From CAYSGX01 sp964518215 (GTDB lineage Bacteria > Bacteroidota > Bacteroidia > Chitinophagales > CAIOSU01): DNA of 64,000 nucleotides. Where the stretch lies: positions 1 to 64,000 of the forward strand of contig CAZFFP010000003.1 of assembly GCA_964518215.1 (NCBI GenBank), read 5' to 3'. Shown here piece by piece: positions 47,254-56,793 of the stretch. The notes under the pieces were generated by a model. It was given only the letters and a program-made list of their open reading frames with translations, was not told where the DNA came from and did no database searches. Within the stretch, counting starts at the first letter, position 1, and each line of letters starts with the position of its first letter. The position numbers were made by a program, and so were the translations under genes.

Positions 47254-49357
47254 TATATGTTGTTTTTAATGTTTCTCCCGGTTTGTAAATCCGTTTTGCA
47301 TTCATCATAATTACGTCTTTACTCATAGTCATGGGTTTTGTTTGCTGCGCTTTCCAAAGATTTAACTGGTCTGAATAATGAGGGCTGTCAGGATGTGAAG
47401 ATGTTCCGAAAACAATGAGTGATTCGATACGTATCGGACCACTTTTATCGTATTCAACAATCATAGTGTAAGAATCACCTACATAGCCCTCAAGCTTACC
47501 GTCTGTTCTTTTCTTTGAATAGTTGGCTGCAAGTACATCGGGAAATCCGGGCATGGGATAATCCTTGCCGCCTCTGTTTATAACCTGAATTTGTCCAAGT
47601 GGCACTTCAACGGTTCCGAAGTGTTGTAATAAGTGTTCTTGCGCATTTCTAACCGCCTCTACCACCAATGCTTCATCGAGAACAATGCCTTTTAGAAAGT
47701 GCTCATCGTTGTAATTGTTTTTTTTGAACACATATTCAAACGTCAGCAAAAAATAAGTAGCTCCTAATGAATTTGAAAGCGCCTTTTTGTCCCACTGTTG
47801 CATCATTCTTAAAATATCAGCAATATCAGGGTATTTCACAGGCTCTATTTCATAAATCACTGAAACAGATTTTAAGAAATTACTTTCTTCAGGATATTGA
47901 TTATCGAATTTTATGGCTTTTAAATCTTCAAAATTGACTCGTTCTTTGGCATCTATAAGTTCGAGAAAGCGCTGAGCTCGGTTATTGTTATCGTAACGAA
48001 AATCCATAATCGGGTCCCAGTTGCCGTCAATGAATGACTCTTCGGGACAAGTGGCGTTAAAAGGTGTGTTGTTAGTATTGAAAACATAACCGCAATCGGG
48101 ATTTTTTATTTGAGGAAGCTCGTCTGTTTCGTAAAGTCTTGTCCAATTGGTATGCGATATATTACCGGGAAGCACTCCGCCCCAATCGTAACCTGCCGGG
48201 CGTTTTGGAACCATGCCGTTGTCAATGAAAAACAAATTGCCTTCTTTATCGGTATAAACTACGTTGAATCGCGGCAACGCATTCATTTGCAATATGGAAT
48301 AAAACTCATCAAAATTTTTGGCTTTGTTCATGAGCCACCATTGCTCGGTGGTTCTTATTTCATTCATAGAACCCCACCGAAGAGAGTAGAATTTTTTTCC
48401 TTCTGAGAGTAATGTTGGTCCGTAAACACTTTCGTAGTATTTCTTTTTAACTGGAATGGCAGGCAGCCATTTTTTCACTTTTACTTTAAGTTTTGCTTTA
48501 TGGACAATTAATTTTTTCCATTTCCCGTCATATTCATATTCGAGTTTCTTATCGGGATTCATTTTTAACTCATAACAATCTACCAGGTCGTATTTATTCC
48601 ATGTATGTGCCCACCCTAAATGGCGATTGGTTCCTAAAAAAATACTGGAGCCTCCATGAAATGTAGCACCAATAATATCCATGCCTTCATCGCTTACCAA
48701 ATGTGCTTCGTACCACGAAAACATACCTTCAAATGCCACATGAGGATTTATTACTATGATGGAGTTTCCATTGTCAGATTTACGACCGTTCACTGCAAAA
48801 GCATTCGACCCGAATGCCGAGGGAATACTGTCATAATTGCCTTCAAAAGCACGTTTCATTTGATTTTGAACATTAGAAATAAAAGCACCTACATAATGAT
48901 ATGAAGTCAGAATATCTTGGACAGAAACAGGAAAAGCTTTTTTCACTCTCACTTGCTCGGGATGTTTTTTTGCAAAATCGTTTACTGCCTTTGCATAAGC
49001 TTCAAGATATGCCTTGTATTCAGGGGCAATATCTGCTTCATATTGCGATTCCACTACTTTGCGCGAGCCTAACAGTTGCACCACATAATCGAGCACTGCG
49101 CCATCTTTTCCTGTTGCTCGAGCCATCAGACCTTTGGCGGGCAGTAGCGCTTCCTGAATGGTATGGAAATCGTCTTCGCAATTTGCCCAGGCTAAACCAT
49201 AAGCCACATCAACATCCTTTTCACCGAATATGTGAGGGACTCCCCACTCATCTCGGGCTATGGTTACGTATTCGCGATAATTGCGCGATTGTGAGAATGA
49301 AGGTATAAATGACACTAAAAAAAATGATAGAAGCAAGCAGAATTTAGAAAAATACAT
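47228..49357 (-). CDS. Penicillin acylase family hydrolase (Ntn)
   Basis: A 709-residue secreted Ntn hydrolase of the penicillin/acylhomoserine-lactone acylase family. Signal peptide residues about 1-22 (MYFSKFCLLLSFFLVSFIPSFS), then the alpha domain with VTIARDEWGVPHIFGEKDVDVAYGLA; autocleavage before SNAFAVNGRKS (G|S) would expose the nucleophile Ser. Later motifs INPHVAFEGMFSWYEAHL and GTNRHLGWAHTWNKYD are typical. The start at 49357 opens the signal peptide. Substrate is unknown: beta-lactams, AHLs or acyl-amino acids are possible. Confidence 0.88.
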   Translation of the reverse strand: MYFSKFCLLLSFFLVSFIPSFSQSRNYREYVTIARDEWGVPHIFGEKDVDVAYGLAWANCEDDFHTIQEALLPAKGLMARATGKDGAVLDYVVQLLGSRKVVESQYEADIAPEYKAYLEAYAKAVNDFAKKHPEQVRVKKAFPVSVQDILTSYHYVGAFISNVQNQMKRAFEGNYDSIPSAFGSNAFAVNGRKSDNGNSIIVINPHVAFEGMFSWYEAHLVSDEGMDIIGATFHGGSSIFLGTNRHLGWAHTWNKYDLVDCYELKMNPDKKLEYEYDGKWKKLIVHKAKLKVKVKKWLPAIPVKKKYYESVYGPTLLSEGKKFYSLRWGSMNEIRTTEQWWLMNKAKNFDEFYSILQMNALPRFNVVYTDKEGNLFFIDNGMVPKRPAGYDWGGVLPGNISHTNWTRLYETDELPQIKNPDCGYVFNTNNTPFNATCPEESFIDGNWDPIMDFRYDNNNRAQRFLELIDAKERVNFEDLKAIKFDNQYPEESNFLKSVSVIYEIEPVKYPDIADILRMMQQWDKKALSNSLGATYFLLTFEYVFKKNNYNDEHFLKGIVLDEALVVEAVRNAQEHLLQHFGTVEVPLGQIQVINRGGKDYPMPGFPDVLAANYSKKRTDGKLEGYVGDSYTMIVEYDKSGPIRIESLIVFGTSSHPDSPHYSDQLNLWKAQQTKPMTMSKDVIMMNAKRIYKPGETLKTTYTIQPSSSR

Positions 49358-49485
49358 GATGGATCGGAAGTTTAAAAGCACAAATTTATTAAGCAGAAAA
49401 GAAAATGCAAGATAAATCATTACCAAATGGTACTTGAAAATTCATCAGTATTTTTTGGGAAATAATTTTTGAAACAACAACAACG

Positions 49486-50376
49486 CTAAAACTTATCAAC
49501 TCCGTCATAATCTCCGGGTCTTCCGAAAAGTGCCGTGTATTTATCTTTCCATGTTTTAGCATGGCGCACATCTCGGTATATATCTACATATTCATGAAAA
49601 ACTAGGTAAGCAGGATTTAAAGAGCGAATGGGTTGCTTTACTCCATATACGGGGCGCTCGCCCGGCTCTACATAAGTGCCGAATATTCTGTCCCAGATGA
49701 TTAGCATGGAGCCATAGTTTTTATCTATATAAACTTCATTTTTTCCATGATGCACTCTATGATTGGTTGGAGTAACGAAAATATATTCTATCCATGCAGG
49801 TAAAGGCCTGATGAGTTCGGTGTGTTGATAGAACTGATACAAAACTCCCAACTGATGAATGATGAAAAACATAATGGGGTCGAAGCCCAGCATTACTACC
49901 GGAAGAAAGAAAACCAACTTCACCTGATCTACCCAACATAAGCGAAAAGAAACGGTAAGATTATATCTTTCTGAAGAATGGTGGGTAATATGTGAGGCCC
50001 ACCAAAAGCGTTGTTCGTGTGCAATTCGATGTGCCCAATAACGACAAAAATCATACACTAAAGCACATAATATGAACGACCACCAGGTTACTTCCATTTG
50101 GATGGAAGTGGGAGATAGGTAATAATAAAAATACCAAACGGTGTAGATGGTAACGATTCCGGTTAATGCTGTTACAAGTAAATAAACAGAACCAACGCCA
50201 ATAGATGCCAGCAGTTCTTTATTGTTATACAAACCTAAATTTTTGCGCCTGCTATACCACAATTCCAAAAATACAAACAGTAACATAAAAGGAGAAGCGT
50301 AGAGCAGCAAATTTGGGGCGCTTTCATAATGTTGCAGCATCTCTCTAAACGTAAGTTTACCCGTAGTTAAGTCCAT
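49486..50376 (-). CDS. Sterol desaturase / fatty acid hydroxylase family protein
   Basis: A 296-residue polytopic di-iron membrane enzyme. The histidine box set is complete: HRIAHE (HX3H), HITHHS (HX2HH) and HRVHHG (HX2HH). About four N-terminal helices. Members hydroxylate or desaturate lipids; in Bacteroidota homologs often act on fatty acids or carotenoids. It lies between the acyl-CoA dehydrogenase and acylase genes on the minus strand. Confidence 0.88.
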   Translation of the reverse strand: MDLTTGKLTFREMLQHYESAPNLLLYASPFMLLFVFLELWYSRRKNLGLYNNKELLASIGVGSVYLLVTALTGIVTIYTVWYFYYYLSPTSIQMEVTWWSFILCALVYDFCRYWAHRIAHEQRFWWASHITHHSSERYNLTVSFRLCWVDQVKLVFFLPVVMLGFDPIMFFIIHQLGVLYQFYQHTELIRPLPAWIEYIFVTPTNHRVHHGKNEVYIDKNYGSMLIIWDRIFGTYVEPGERPVYGVKQPIRSLNPAYLVFHEYVDIYRDVRHAKTWKDKYTALFGRPGDYDGVDKF

Positions 50377-50520
50377 GCCTGATTATATGAATTTTATTTT
50401 TTAATAAAGCCCAAATATAAACCTATTATTTTTTTGGATTTCAACACACCGCAAACCAATGACCATTGCATTCAAGTTTCCAAAATCATGGGTGGGTGAA
50501 CGATATTTTTTTGTGGAGCA

Positions 50521-51672
50521 TTAACTCAATACTTTTCGTGCTACAATTTCTTTCATGATTTCATTGGTTCCGGCATAAATGCGTTGCACACGGGCATCCG
50601 CCCAGGAGCGGGCTACATCATATTCCCATATATAACCATAGCCTCCGTGCAATTGCAAACACTCATCGGCAACTTTGCATTGCAATTCAGTAGTAAGGTA
50701 TTTTGCGGCAGAAGCCATGGCGCCATCTAATCTCTTTTCATTGTGCAATTCCACGCATCTGTCGAGATATGCGCGTTGAGCGCTGATTTCAGAAGCTAAT
50801 TCCGCTAATTTAAAGCGGGTGTTTTGAAATTCACTGACAGATTTTCCAAAGGCTTTTCTTTCTTTTACGTATTGAATGGTTCGGGCTAAAGTTCCTTCGG
50901 CAGCGGCAAGCGCACCTATGGCAACCACCAAACGTTCCTGAGCCAGTTCCGTCATCAAATAAGCAAAGCCGTGTCCTAATTCGCCCAACAGATTTTCTTT
51001 AGGAACTTTCACGTTATCAAAAAATAATTCACAGGTGTCCTGCGAGTGTAAGCCTACTTTGTGAAAAGGCAAACCCTTAGTGAATCCGGGGGTATCAGCC
51101 TCCATCACTAAAAGGCTGGTTCCTTTGGCACCTTTCGTTGGATCGGTTTTAACGGCAACAACAGCCAGATTACACAAATAACCATTGGTGATAAATGTCT
51201 TAGAGCCATTCACCAAATAATGGTCGCCTTTATCAACAGCAGTAGATTTGATGCCTTGCAAATCGCTGCCTGCGCCAGGCTCGGTCATGGCAATGGCGGC
51301 AATGTATTTGCCCGAAACCATCTTGGGCAAATACTTTTGTTTGGCAGTTTCATTGCCATAATGCAAAATATAGGGCATTACAATATCTGAATGCAACGGA
51401 TACCCGACAGCCGGTCCTGCACAACCGCTGTATCCCAATACTTCGGTAAATATTGCATTGTATCTGAAATCTGTAATCCCTAAACCTCCATAAGTTTCCG
51501 GAACCTGCATACATAGGAAACCGGCTTCTCCTAATTGCTGCCACGATTCGCGACTTACTTTATGGTTTTTTTCCCATTCGGCATGAAAGGGAGTTATTTT
51601 TTGTGCTACAAAATCTTCTACCGATTTTTTAAAAAGCAAATGTTCTTCGTTGTAAATATTTCTTGGGAGCAT
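50521..51672 (-). CDS. Acyl-CoA dehydrogenase
   Basis: A 383-residue flavoprotein performing the first step of beta-oxidation. Motifs AMTEPGAGSDLQGIKSTA and TFITNGYL (FAD/substrate binding) are present. The catalytic Glu lies in the C-terminal QLHGGYGYIWEY to YAGTNEIMKEI stretch of the short/medium-chain branch. I use the ATG at 51672 (MLPRNIYNEEH). Functionally it goes with the thiolase and FadJ-like genes at 34.8-38.7 kb. Confidence 0.92.
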   Translation of the reverse strand: MLPRNIYNEEHLLFKKSVEDFVAQKITPFHAEWEKNHKVSRESWQQLGEAGFLCMQVPETYGGLGITDFRYNAIFTEVLGYSGCAGPAVGYPLHSDIVMPYILHYGNETAKQKYLPKMVSGKYIAAIAMTEPGAGSDLQGIKSTAVDKGDHYLVNGSKTFITNGYLCNLAVVAVKTDPTKGAKGTSLLVMEADTPGFTKGLPFHKVGLHSQDTCELFFDNVKVPKENLLGELGHGFAYLMTELAQERLVVAIGALAAAEGTLARTIQYVKERKAFGKSVSEFQNTRFKLAELASEISAQRAYLDRCVELHNEKRLDGAMASAAKYLTTELQCKVADECLQLHGGYGYIWEYDVARSWADARVQRIYAGTNEIMKEIVARKVLS

Positions 51673-51760
51673 GAAAAAAGTGTTTTTAAAATGAATAATA
51701 GCAGACCACAAACAATTGTTGTGAGCAAAAATATAGGTTTGCTTTAAGATTGAATAAATT

Positions 51761-52477
51761 TCAGGAAATCCTACTCACCTCTCTTATCAGCGCCCTTTTT
51801 GCCACAGGCAAAATGGTTTCGTTCAAAGGGAATTCCAGCGATACTTCAACGGCATAAGCTGCCGGATTGGCAAACTTGCGAATACTGCGAGCCAAATCCA
51901 CTTTAATGTTTTCATAAGTATTGGTGAGGGCATGGCTGTAGGAAGCAACATATTGAGTGCGAATACTTCTTTGTTGTTCATTGGTATTTTCAAAAAAACT
52001 TACCGAATATTCATACACACGGGTTTCTTTTTTCATGTTTTTTCTGATAAACAGGTAGCCCTCATTGTTGCGGATTGGCATGACCCCTACAGGGAATATA
52101 GATAGCTTATCTTCCACGAAATCATATAGTTCTGCGCCTTGTTTCAAGTGATTTTTGAATAGTGGAAGCGCGTAATCTATGATTTCTTCTATCACCTCCA
52201 TGCACGAATCATCAGAAATGAGATTTTCATAATGCAGTTTGAAATTTTCAAAATCAATGCGGGTCAATTCTTTCGGGAAACTGTTGATTGCCTGCTCTTT
52301 CTTCTCTTTAATATCCAGCAGATTGTTGTAGTGTGCCACTAAGTCTGATAGAAAAGGATACAATTTGCTTTGGTCGAAAGAACGATTCACTTCCTGTAGG
52401 TATGCCAATAGCACATACTTTTTGTATTCAAAATCTAAAAGTCCTTCAGTGAGCCAATTGTGATGCAACTCTTTCAT
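51761..52477 (-). CDS. Hypothetical protein, divergent from groES
   Basis: A 238-residue cytoplasmic protein without recognised domain; predominantly helical in the first half, more beta-rich in the last 90 residues (GYLFIRKNMKKETRVYEYSV). No signal peptide or membrane segment. I think it is a conserved Bacteroidota protein, but I cannot assign function. Confidence 0.6.
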   Translation of the reverse strand: MKELHHNWLTEGLLDFEYKKYVLLAYLQEVNRSFDQSKLYPFLSDLVAHYNNLLDIKEKKEQAINSFPKELTRIDFENFKLHYENLISDDSCMEVIEEIIDYALPLFKNHLKQGAELYDFVEDKLSIFPVGVMPIRNNEGYLFIRKNMKKETRVYEYSVSFFENTNEQQRSIRTQYVASYSHALTNTYENIKVDLARSIRKFANPAAYAVEVSLEFPLNETILPVAKRALIREVSRIS

Positions 52478-52624
52478 AACAATGTTTTTAACGATTTTGA
52501 GATTAAAAGGTTGCCTTTGTTTGTAATGAAAATGAAATTATGGCAACATTTTGACAGTTGACAGACAATTTTTCAACAATAAATAGAAAATTTGTCGCAA
52601 AAAATGGCTTGGCATATTAAGTGT

Positions 52625-52632
52625 TACCTTCG
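52625..52632 (+). promoter_or_regulatory. -7 promoter element of groES-groEL
   Basis: TACCTTCG in TTACCTTCGCA, about 43 bases upstream of the groES ATG. Matches TAnnTTTG at 7 of 8 positions and shares TTAYCTTCGCA with the element at 8063. No CIRCE-type inverted repeat was seen nearby. Confidence 0.45.
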
Positions 52633-52674
52633 CAGCCCTAACGATTTATTCATTAACCCAAAATCATATTTACC

Positions 52675-52956
52675 ATGAGCAAAAAACTTTCCGTAAAACC
52701 ACTCGCAGACAGAGTGATTGTGAAAGCTGACCCCGCTGAGGAAAAAACTAAAAGCGGCATCATTATCCCCGACACAGCTAAAGAAAAACCCCAAAGAGGC
52801 ACTGTATTAGCCGTTGGTCCCGGCAAAAAAGACGAGCCTACCACTGTTAAAGTAGGCGACAAAGTATTGTATGGAAAATATTCGGGCACTGAGTTGCAAT
52901 ACGAAGGCAGCGAATACCTGATTATGCGCGAAAGCGACATCCTTGCTGTTTTGTAA
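52675..52956 (+). CDS. groES: Co-chaperonin GroES
   Basis: A 93-residue heptameric lid of the GroEL chamber. The mobile loop region (AEEKTKSGIIIPDTAKEKPQ) and the C-terminal YEGSEYLIMRESDILAVL are typical. It is followed by groEL after a 77-base gap made of AT-rich direct repeats. Confidence 0.97.
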   Translation: MSKKLSVKPLADRVIVKADPAEEKTKSGIIIPDTAKEKPQRGTVLAVGPGKKDEPTTVKVGDKVLYGKYSGTELQYEGSEYLIMRESDILAVL

Positions 52957-52969
52957 AAATTTAAAACTC

Positions 52970-53033
52970 AAAACTCAAAATTCAAAAAAAGAAAATCTAA
53001 AATCTCATTTCTAAAATCTAAAATCTCATAACA
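52970..53033 (+). repeat. AAAATCT/AACTCAAAA simple repeats between groES and groEL
   Basis: Short direct repeats: AACTCAAAACTCAAAATTC, then AAAATCTAAAATCTCATTTC followed by TAAAATCTAAAATCTCATAAC, ending at the groEL ATG. This is a low-complexity leader type seen in Bacteroidota; it may influence translation or reflect slippage. Confidence 0.55.
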
Positions 53034-54671
53034 ATGGCAAAATTGATTAAATACGACAGCGAAGCCCGCGAAGCCCTCAAAAAAGGCGTTGACGCTTTGG
53101 CTGATGCGGTAAAAGTTACCCTTGGTCCAAAAGGACGCAATGTGGTTATCGAAAAAAAATTCGGTGCACCCGCAGTTACTAAAGACGGTGTTACCGTAGC
53201 AAAAGAAATCGAATTGGAAGACGCTACCGAAAACATGGGCGCGCAAATGGTGAAAGAAGTAGCCTCTAAAACTGCCGATGCAGCCGGTGACGGAACTACC
53301 ACAGCAACTGTTTTAGCTCAGGCTATCATTACTGCCGGTTTGAAAAGCGTAGCCGCAGGCGCTCACCTGATTGATTTGAAAAAAGGTATTGACAAAGCCG
53401 TTGACGCGGTGGTTGAAAACCTTAAAGCTCAATCGGTAAATGTTGGAAACGACAACGAAAAAATTCGTCAGGTAGCTACCGTTTCTGCCAACAACGATGC
53501 ACAAATCGGAAAGTTGATTGCAGATGCCATGAAAAAAGTAGGCAAAGAAGGCGTGATTACTGTTGAAGAAGCCAAAGGAACCGAAACTTACAGCGATGTA
53601 GTAGAAGGTATGCAATTCGACAGAGGTTATTTGTCGCCTTACTTTGTTACCAATACCGAAAAAATGAACGCTGAATTAGAAAGCGCTTACATTTTGATTT
53701 ACGACAAAAAAATCAGCAGCATGAAAGACCTGTTGCCGATTTTAGAAAAAACCGCACAAAGCGGCAAGCCTTTGTTAATCATTTCTGAAGAAGTGGAAGG
53801 CGAAGCATTGGCAACTTTGGTGGTGAACAAAATTCGCGGCACTATTAAAGTAGCTGCTGTGAAAGCTCCCGGATTTGGCGACCGAAGAAAAGAAATGTTG
53901 GAGGACATCGCTATTCTTACCGGTGGCACCGTGATTTCTGAAGAAAGAGGTTACAATCTTGAAAATGCCGATTTGACTTTCTTGGGCAAAGCTCAAAAAG
54001 TCACCCTCGACAAAGACAATACTACTATCGTAGGTGGCTCAGGCAAGAAAGCCGACATTCAGGCTCGTGTCAACCAAATCAAAGCACAAATCGAAAATAC
54101 CACTTCTGATTACGACCGTGAAAAATTACAAGAGCGTTTGGCTAAATTGAGCGGTGGCGTTGCAGTATTATACATTGGTGCTCCTACCGAAGTGGAAATG
54201 AAAGAGAAAAAAGACCGTGTAGACGATGCTTTGCACGCTACCCGTGCTGCTGTTGAAGAAGGTATCGTTCCCGGTGGCGGCACTGCTTTGGTGCGTGCTA
54301 TCGAGTCGTTGAAAAAAGTGAAACCTTCTAACGATGACGAGCGTGCCGGTATTGATATTGTGAAACGTGCCATCGAAGAGCCTTTGCGTCAAATCTGTGC
54401 CAATGCAGGTGTAGAAGGCTCTGTAATTTTGAATAAAGTTTTAGAAGGCAAAGGTGATTATGGCTACAATGCCCGCACCGAAGTTTATGAAAACCTCTTC
54501 AAAAGCGGTGTTATTGATCCTACAAAAGTTACCCGTATTGCCTTGGAAAACGCAGCCTCTATCGCAGGTATGTTGTTAACGACCGAATGTTTAATCGTTG
54601 ACAAACCTGAAGAAAAAGGTGGAGCAGCTATGCCTCAAATGCCAGGTGGCGGAATGGGCGGCATGTATTAA
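53034..54671 (+). CDS. groEL: Chaperonin GroEL
   Basis: A 545-residue ATP-dependent folding chamber. Contains VTLGPKGRNVVI, the ATP-binding GDGTTTATVLAQ, the apical substrate-binding region, and the C-terminal GGM tail (MPQMPGGGMGGMY). Full length, standard order groES-groEL, with a terminator 26 bases after the stop. Confidence 0.98.
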   Translation: MAKLIKYDSEAREALKKGVDALADAVKVTLGPKGRNVVIEKKFGAPAVTKDGVTVAKEIELEDATENMGAQMVKEVASKTADAAGDGTTTATVLAQAIITAGLKSVAAGAHLIDLKKGIDKAVDAVVENLKAQSVNVGNDNEKIRQVATVSANNDAQIGKLIADAMKKVGKEGVITVEEAKGTETYSDVVEGMQFDRGYLSPYFVTNTEKMNAELESAYILIYDKKISSMKDLLPILEKTAQSGKPLLIISEEVEGEALATLVVNKIRGTIKVAAVKAPGFGDRRKEMLEDIAILTGGTVISEERGYNLENADLTFLGKAQKVTLDKDNTTIVGGSGKKADIQARVNQIKAQIENTTSDYDREKLQERLAKLSGGVAVLYIGAPTEVEMKEKKDRVDDALHATRAAVEEGIVPGGGTALVRAIESLKKVKPSNDDERAGIDIVKRAIEEPLRQICANAGVEGSVILNKVLEGKGDYGYNARTEVYENLFKSGVIDPTKVTRIALENAASIAGMLLTTECLIVDKPEEKGGAAMPQMPGGGMGGMY

Positions 54672-54696
54672 TCTGCCTTTTCAACAATTCTATATA

Positions 54697-54731
54697 AAAC
54701 CCCCAATCGGATTCCGGTTGGGGGTTTTTAA
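54697..54731 (+). terminator. Rho-independent terminator after groEL
   Basis: A strong hairpin: AAAACCCCCAATCGG / CCGGTTGGGGGTTTT with a short loop, followed by Ts. The stem is also A-rich on its left, so it could work in both directions. Confidence 0.9.
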
Positions 54732-54836
54732 TTCTACTCAATGAGATGAAAAGGCTACTTTAAAAAATATTTTTCAACCATAAATAAAGTATTGGCAGTA
54801 ATTTGATAGATTTGAAATTGATACAACCAAATAAGT

Positions 54837-56042
54837 ATGAAAACTAAAATTTTCTTCTTTTTATTACTGATTTTTTCAGCATTCTATAACTTATCGGCAC
54901 AAGACAATGTAGGCATAGGCACACTAACGCCTCATGCTTCGTCTATACTTGAGTTAAATGCTGTTGACAAGGGAATTCTAATAACACGCATGGACTCCAC
55001 ACAGCGAAATGCCATTGTGAATCCTGCCAGAGGCTTGTTGGTATATGATACCGATTATGATAACTTCTGGTATTTTGACGGAACCATTTGGGTAATGGCA
55101 ATTGGGCAGCAAGGACCTCCCGGACCGCAAGGTCCACAAGGTATTCAAGGCATTGCCGGGCAACAAGGACCTCCCGGTGCAGCCGGAGCTACGGGCGCAC
55201 AAGGACCACAAGGTGACCCCGGACCACAAGGACTACAAGGCATTCAGGGTTTAACAGGACCTGCCGGACCTCAGGGGCCACAAGGAATACAAGGTATTCC
55301 CGGACCTGCGGGTGCAACAGGACCAGCCGGACCACAAGGTCCGCAAGGAGACCCCGGACCTCAAGGACCTGCCGGTTCAGGTAGCGGCTTAACTCCGGGA
55401 GCTCAATATTATTCAAGCGGCAGAGAGGTTTTTGTTTCTTCAACCGCTGCAGGAACTCCCCCCACCGGCACATCATTTAATTGGGTAGTTCCTGCCGGGG
55501 TTACTCAAATCAGAGTGCAATTAGCAGGCGGTGGAGGCGGTGGTGGATACAACACTTCCAATGGCGAAACCAGTGGTTCTTGTGGCGGTTTTGTTATAGG
55601 AGAATTGGGTGTTACGCCCGGTGAAACAATTACGGTGTATGCCGGAGCAGGAGGAACAGGTTATAGTAGCGGCACTAATTTCGGAAGAGGAGGCACAGGC
55701 TCTTATATTGCCCGTAGCGCCACTGTTCTTGCCGGTGCAGGCGGTGGTGGTGGCGGAGCATCCAATGGTTCTACAGATGGATTTGGTGGAGGTTTATTAT
55801 TCGGGCTGAATCTCAATGGCGGCAATGGAACATCTTCTGCCGGAGGTAGCAGCGGGAATAATTATGTTGCTTATTTATGGAATTCTCAGGCATATATTGG
55901 CAAAAGAACAGTTGCCGCAGCTATTAATATTTCGGGTGTTTCAGCACAATACTTTACAGCACTTTATAATGCAGGAACTAACTATGGTTTTGGCGGACGA
56001 TTTGGTAATGGGGTAAGAGGCGTGGTGATTATTGAGTGGTAA
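54837..56042 (+). CDS. Secreted collagen-like repeat protein
   Basis: A 401-residue exported protein. Signal peptide (about 1-21, cleavage near LSA-Q); residues 23-90 form the Bacteroidota head domain that starts NVGIGTLTPHASSILELN and ends in DNFWYFDGTIWV, often next to phage-tail-like or collagen-like tracts. About 30 Gly-X-Y triplets follow (about 93-180; GPPGPQGPQGIQG, GDPGPQGPAG), then a Gly-rich globular C-terminal domain. It is likely a surface fibre or trimeric stalk. There is no CHU_C or PorSS tail, so the export route beyond Sec is unclear. The DNA of the triplet tract is itself repetitive. Confidence 0.85.
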   Translation: MKTKIFFFLLLIFSAFYNLSAQDNVGIGTLTPHASSILELNAVDKGILITRMDSTQRNAIVNPARGLLVYDTDYDNFWYFDGTIWVMAIGQQGPPGPQGPQGIQGIAGQQGPPGAAGATGAQGPQGDPGPQGLQGIQGLTGPAGPQGPQGIQGIPGPAGATGPAGPQGPQGDPGPQGPAGSGSGLTPGAQYYSSGREVFVSSTAAGTPPTGTSFNWVVPAGVTQIRVQLAGGGGGGGYNTSNGETSGSCGGFVIGELGVTPGETITVYAGAGGTGYSSGTNFGRGGTGSYIARSATVLAGAGGGGGGASNGSTDGFGGGLLFGLNLNGGNGTSSAGGSSGNNYVAYLWNSQAYIGKRTVAAAINISGVSAQYFTALYNAGTNYGFGGRFGNGVRGVVIIEW

Positions 56043-56082
56043 TTTTATCTTTATTTTTTGATATGCTATCAATGAGTAGCTC

Positions 56083-56793
56083 ATGACCAAATGGCTCTAC
56101 ACAGCGATATTGTATTTACTGATATATTTTTTTATTGAGCTTGGTTTCTACTTATCTTATTGCTTTAATTGGCTGAGTAAGGTTGAGTTTTTTGAAGCCA
56201 TTAACCAGCCTAACAATGAATATGATCCGGTGAGAGGTTTTCGATTTTTGCTCGGAAATTCTAGGACGATTTTGGCAATTAAAAATCAAATTGAATTTGA
56301 TAACTCATTTCATATAAACAATAAAGGCATACCTACAGATATAGATTATTCAGAAAGCAAAAATGATTCAACAGTATTCAGGTATTTAGTTTTTGGCGAT
56401 TCCTTTACACAAGGATATTTTCTCTCAGAAAATTGGCCACAAAAGGCACAAAAGGAATCGAATGCAAATAATATCAATGTTCAGCATTACAATTTTTCAT
56501 TTGATGGAGGAGGTATATGTAACTGGCAAAATGTATATTTCAATGAGTGCATACTCAGTTATGTTTGTGATGGAATAATTTTAGCTTCTTTTGGCGATGA
56601 TTTGAATCGTGATTTCTGGGTGATGAATCCCGATTATGAAAATAATCAAATGTGTACGGCTTTTATTCCCTATGTGCCGTTTACCTTTTATGATGTTTCG
56701 GGGGTGTTCAATTTGCCTTGTGGAGAACCTCTTTACAAACAGAATTACGAAATAGATAGCATTTATAAAGCATTAAGTAATGACGAATTCTAA
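56083..56793 (+). CDS. SGNH/GDSL-like protein, short
   Basis: A 236-residue protein with an N-terminal membrane segment (about 4-25). Block I GDSFTQG (VFGDSFTQGY) identifies SGNH hydrolase-type folds, and the region YNFSFDGGGICNW resembles block II/III. The C-terminal catalytic block V (D-x-x-H) is not seen before the stop, and 236 residues is short for membrane-anchored SGNH proteins of this type (commonly over 300). It may be truncated or a specialised short form. Its last 14 bases overlap comF. Confidence 0.6.
   Translation: MTKWLYTAILYLLIYFFIELGFYLSYCFNWLSKVEFFEAINQPNNEYDPVRGFRFLLGNSRTILAIKNQIEFDNSFHINNKGIPTDIDYSESKNDSTVFRYLVFGDSFTQGYFLSENWPQKAQKESNANNINVQHYNFSFDGGGICNWQNVYFNECILSYVCDGIILASFGDDLNRDFWVMNPDYENNQMCTAFIPYVPFTFYDVSGVFNLPCGEPLYKQNYEIDSIYKALSNDEF

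Noticed and set aside
52540..52640. CIRCE-type heat shock operator upstream of groES
   Set aside because: No TTAGCACTC-N9-GAGTGCTAA-like inverted repeat could be found.
55189..55476. Minus-strand frame opposite the collagen-like tract
   Set aside because: Low-complexity shadow of the Gly-X-Y codons.
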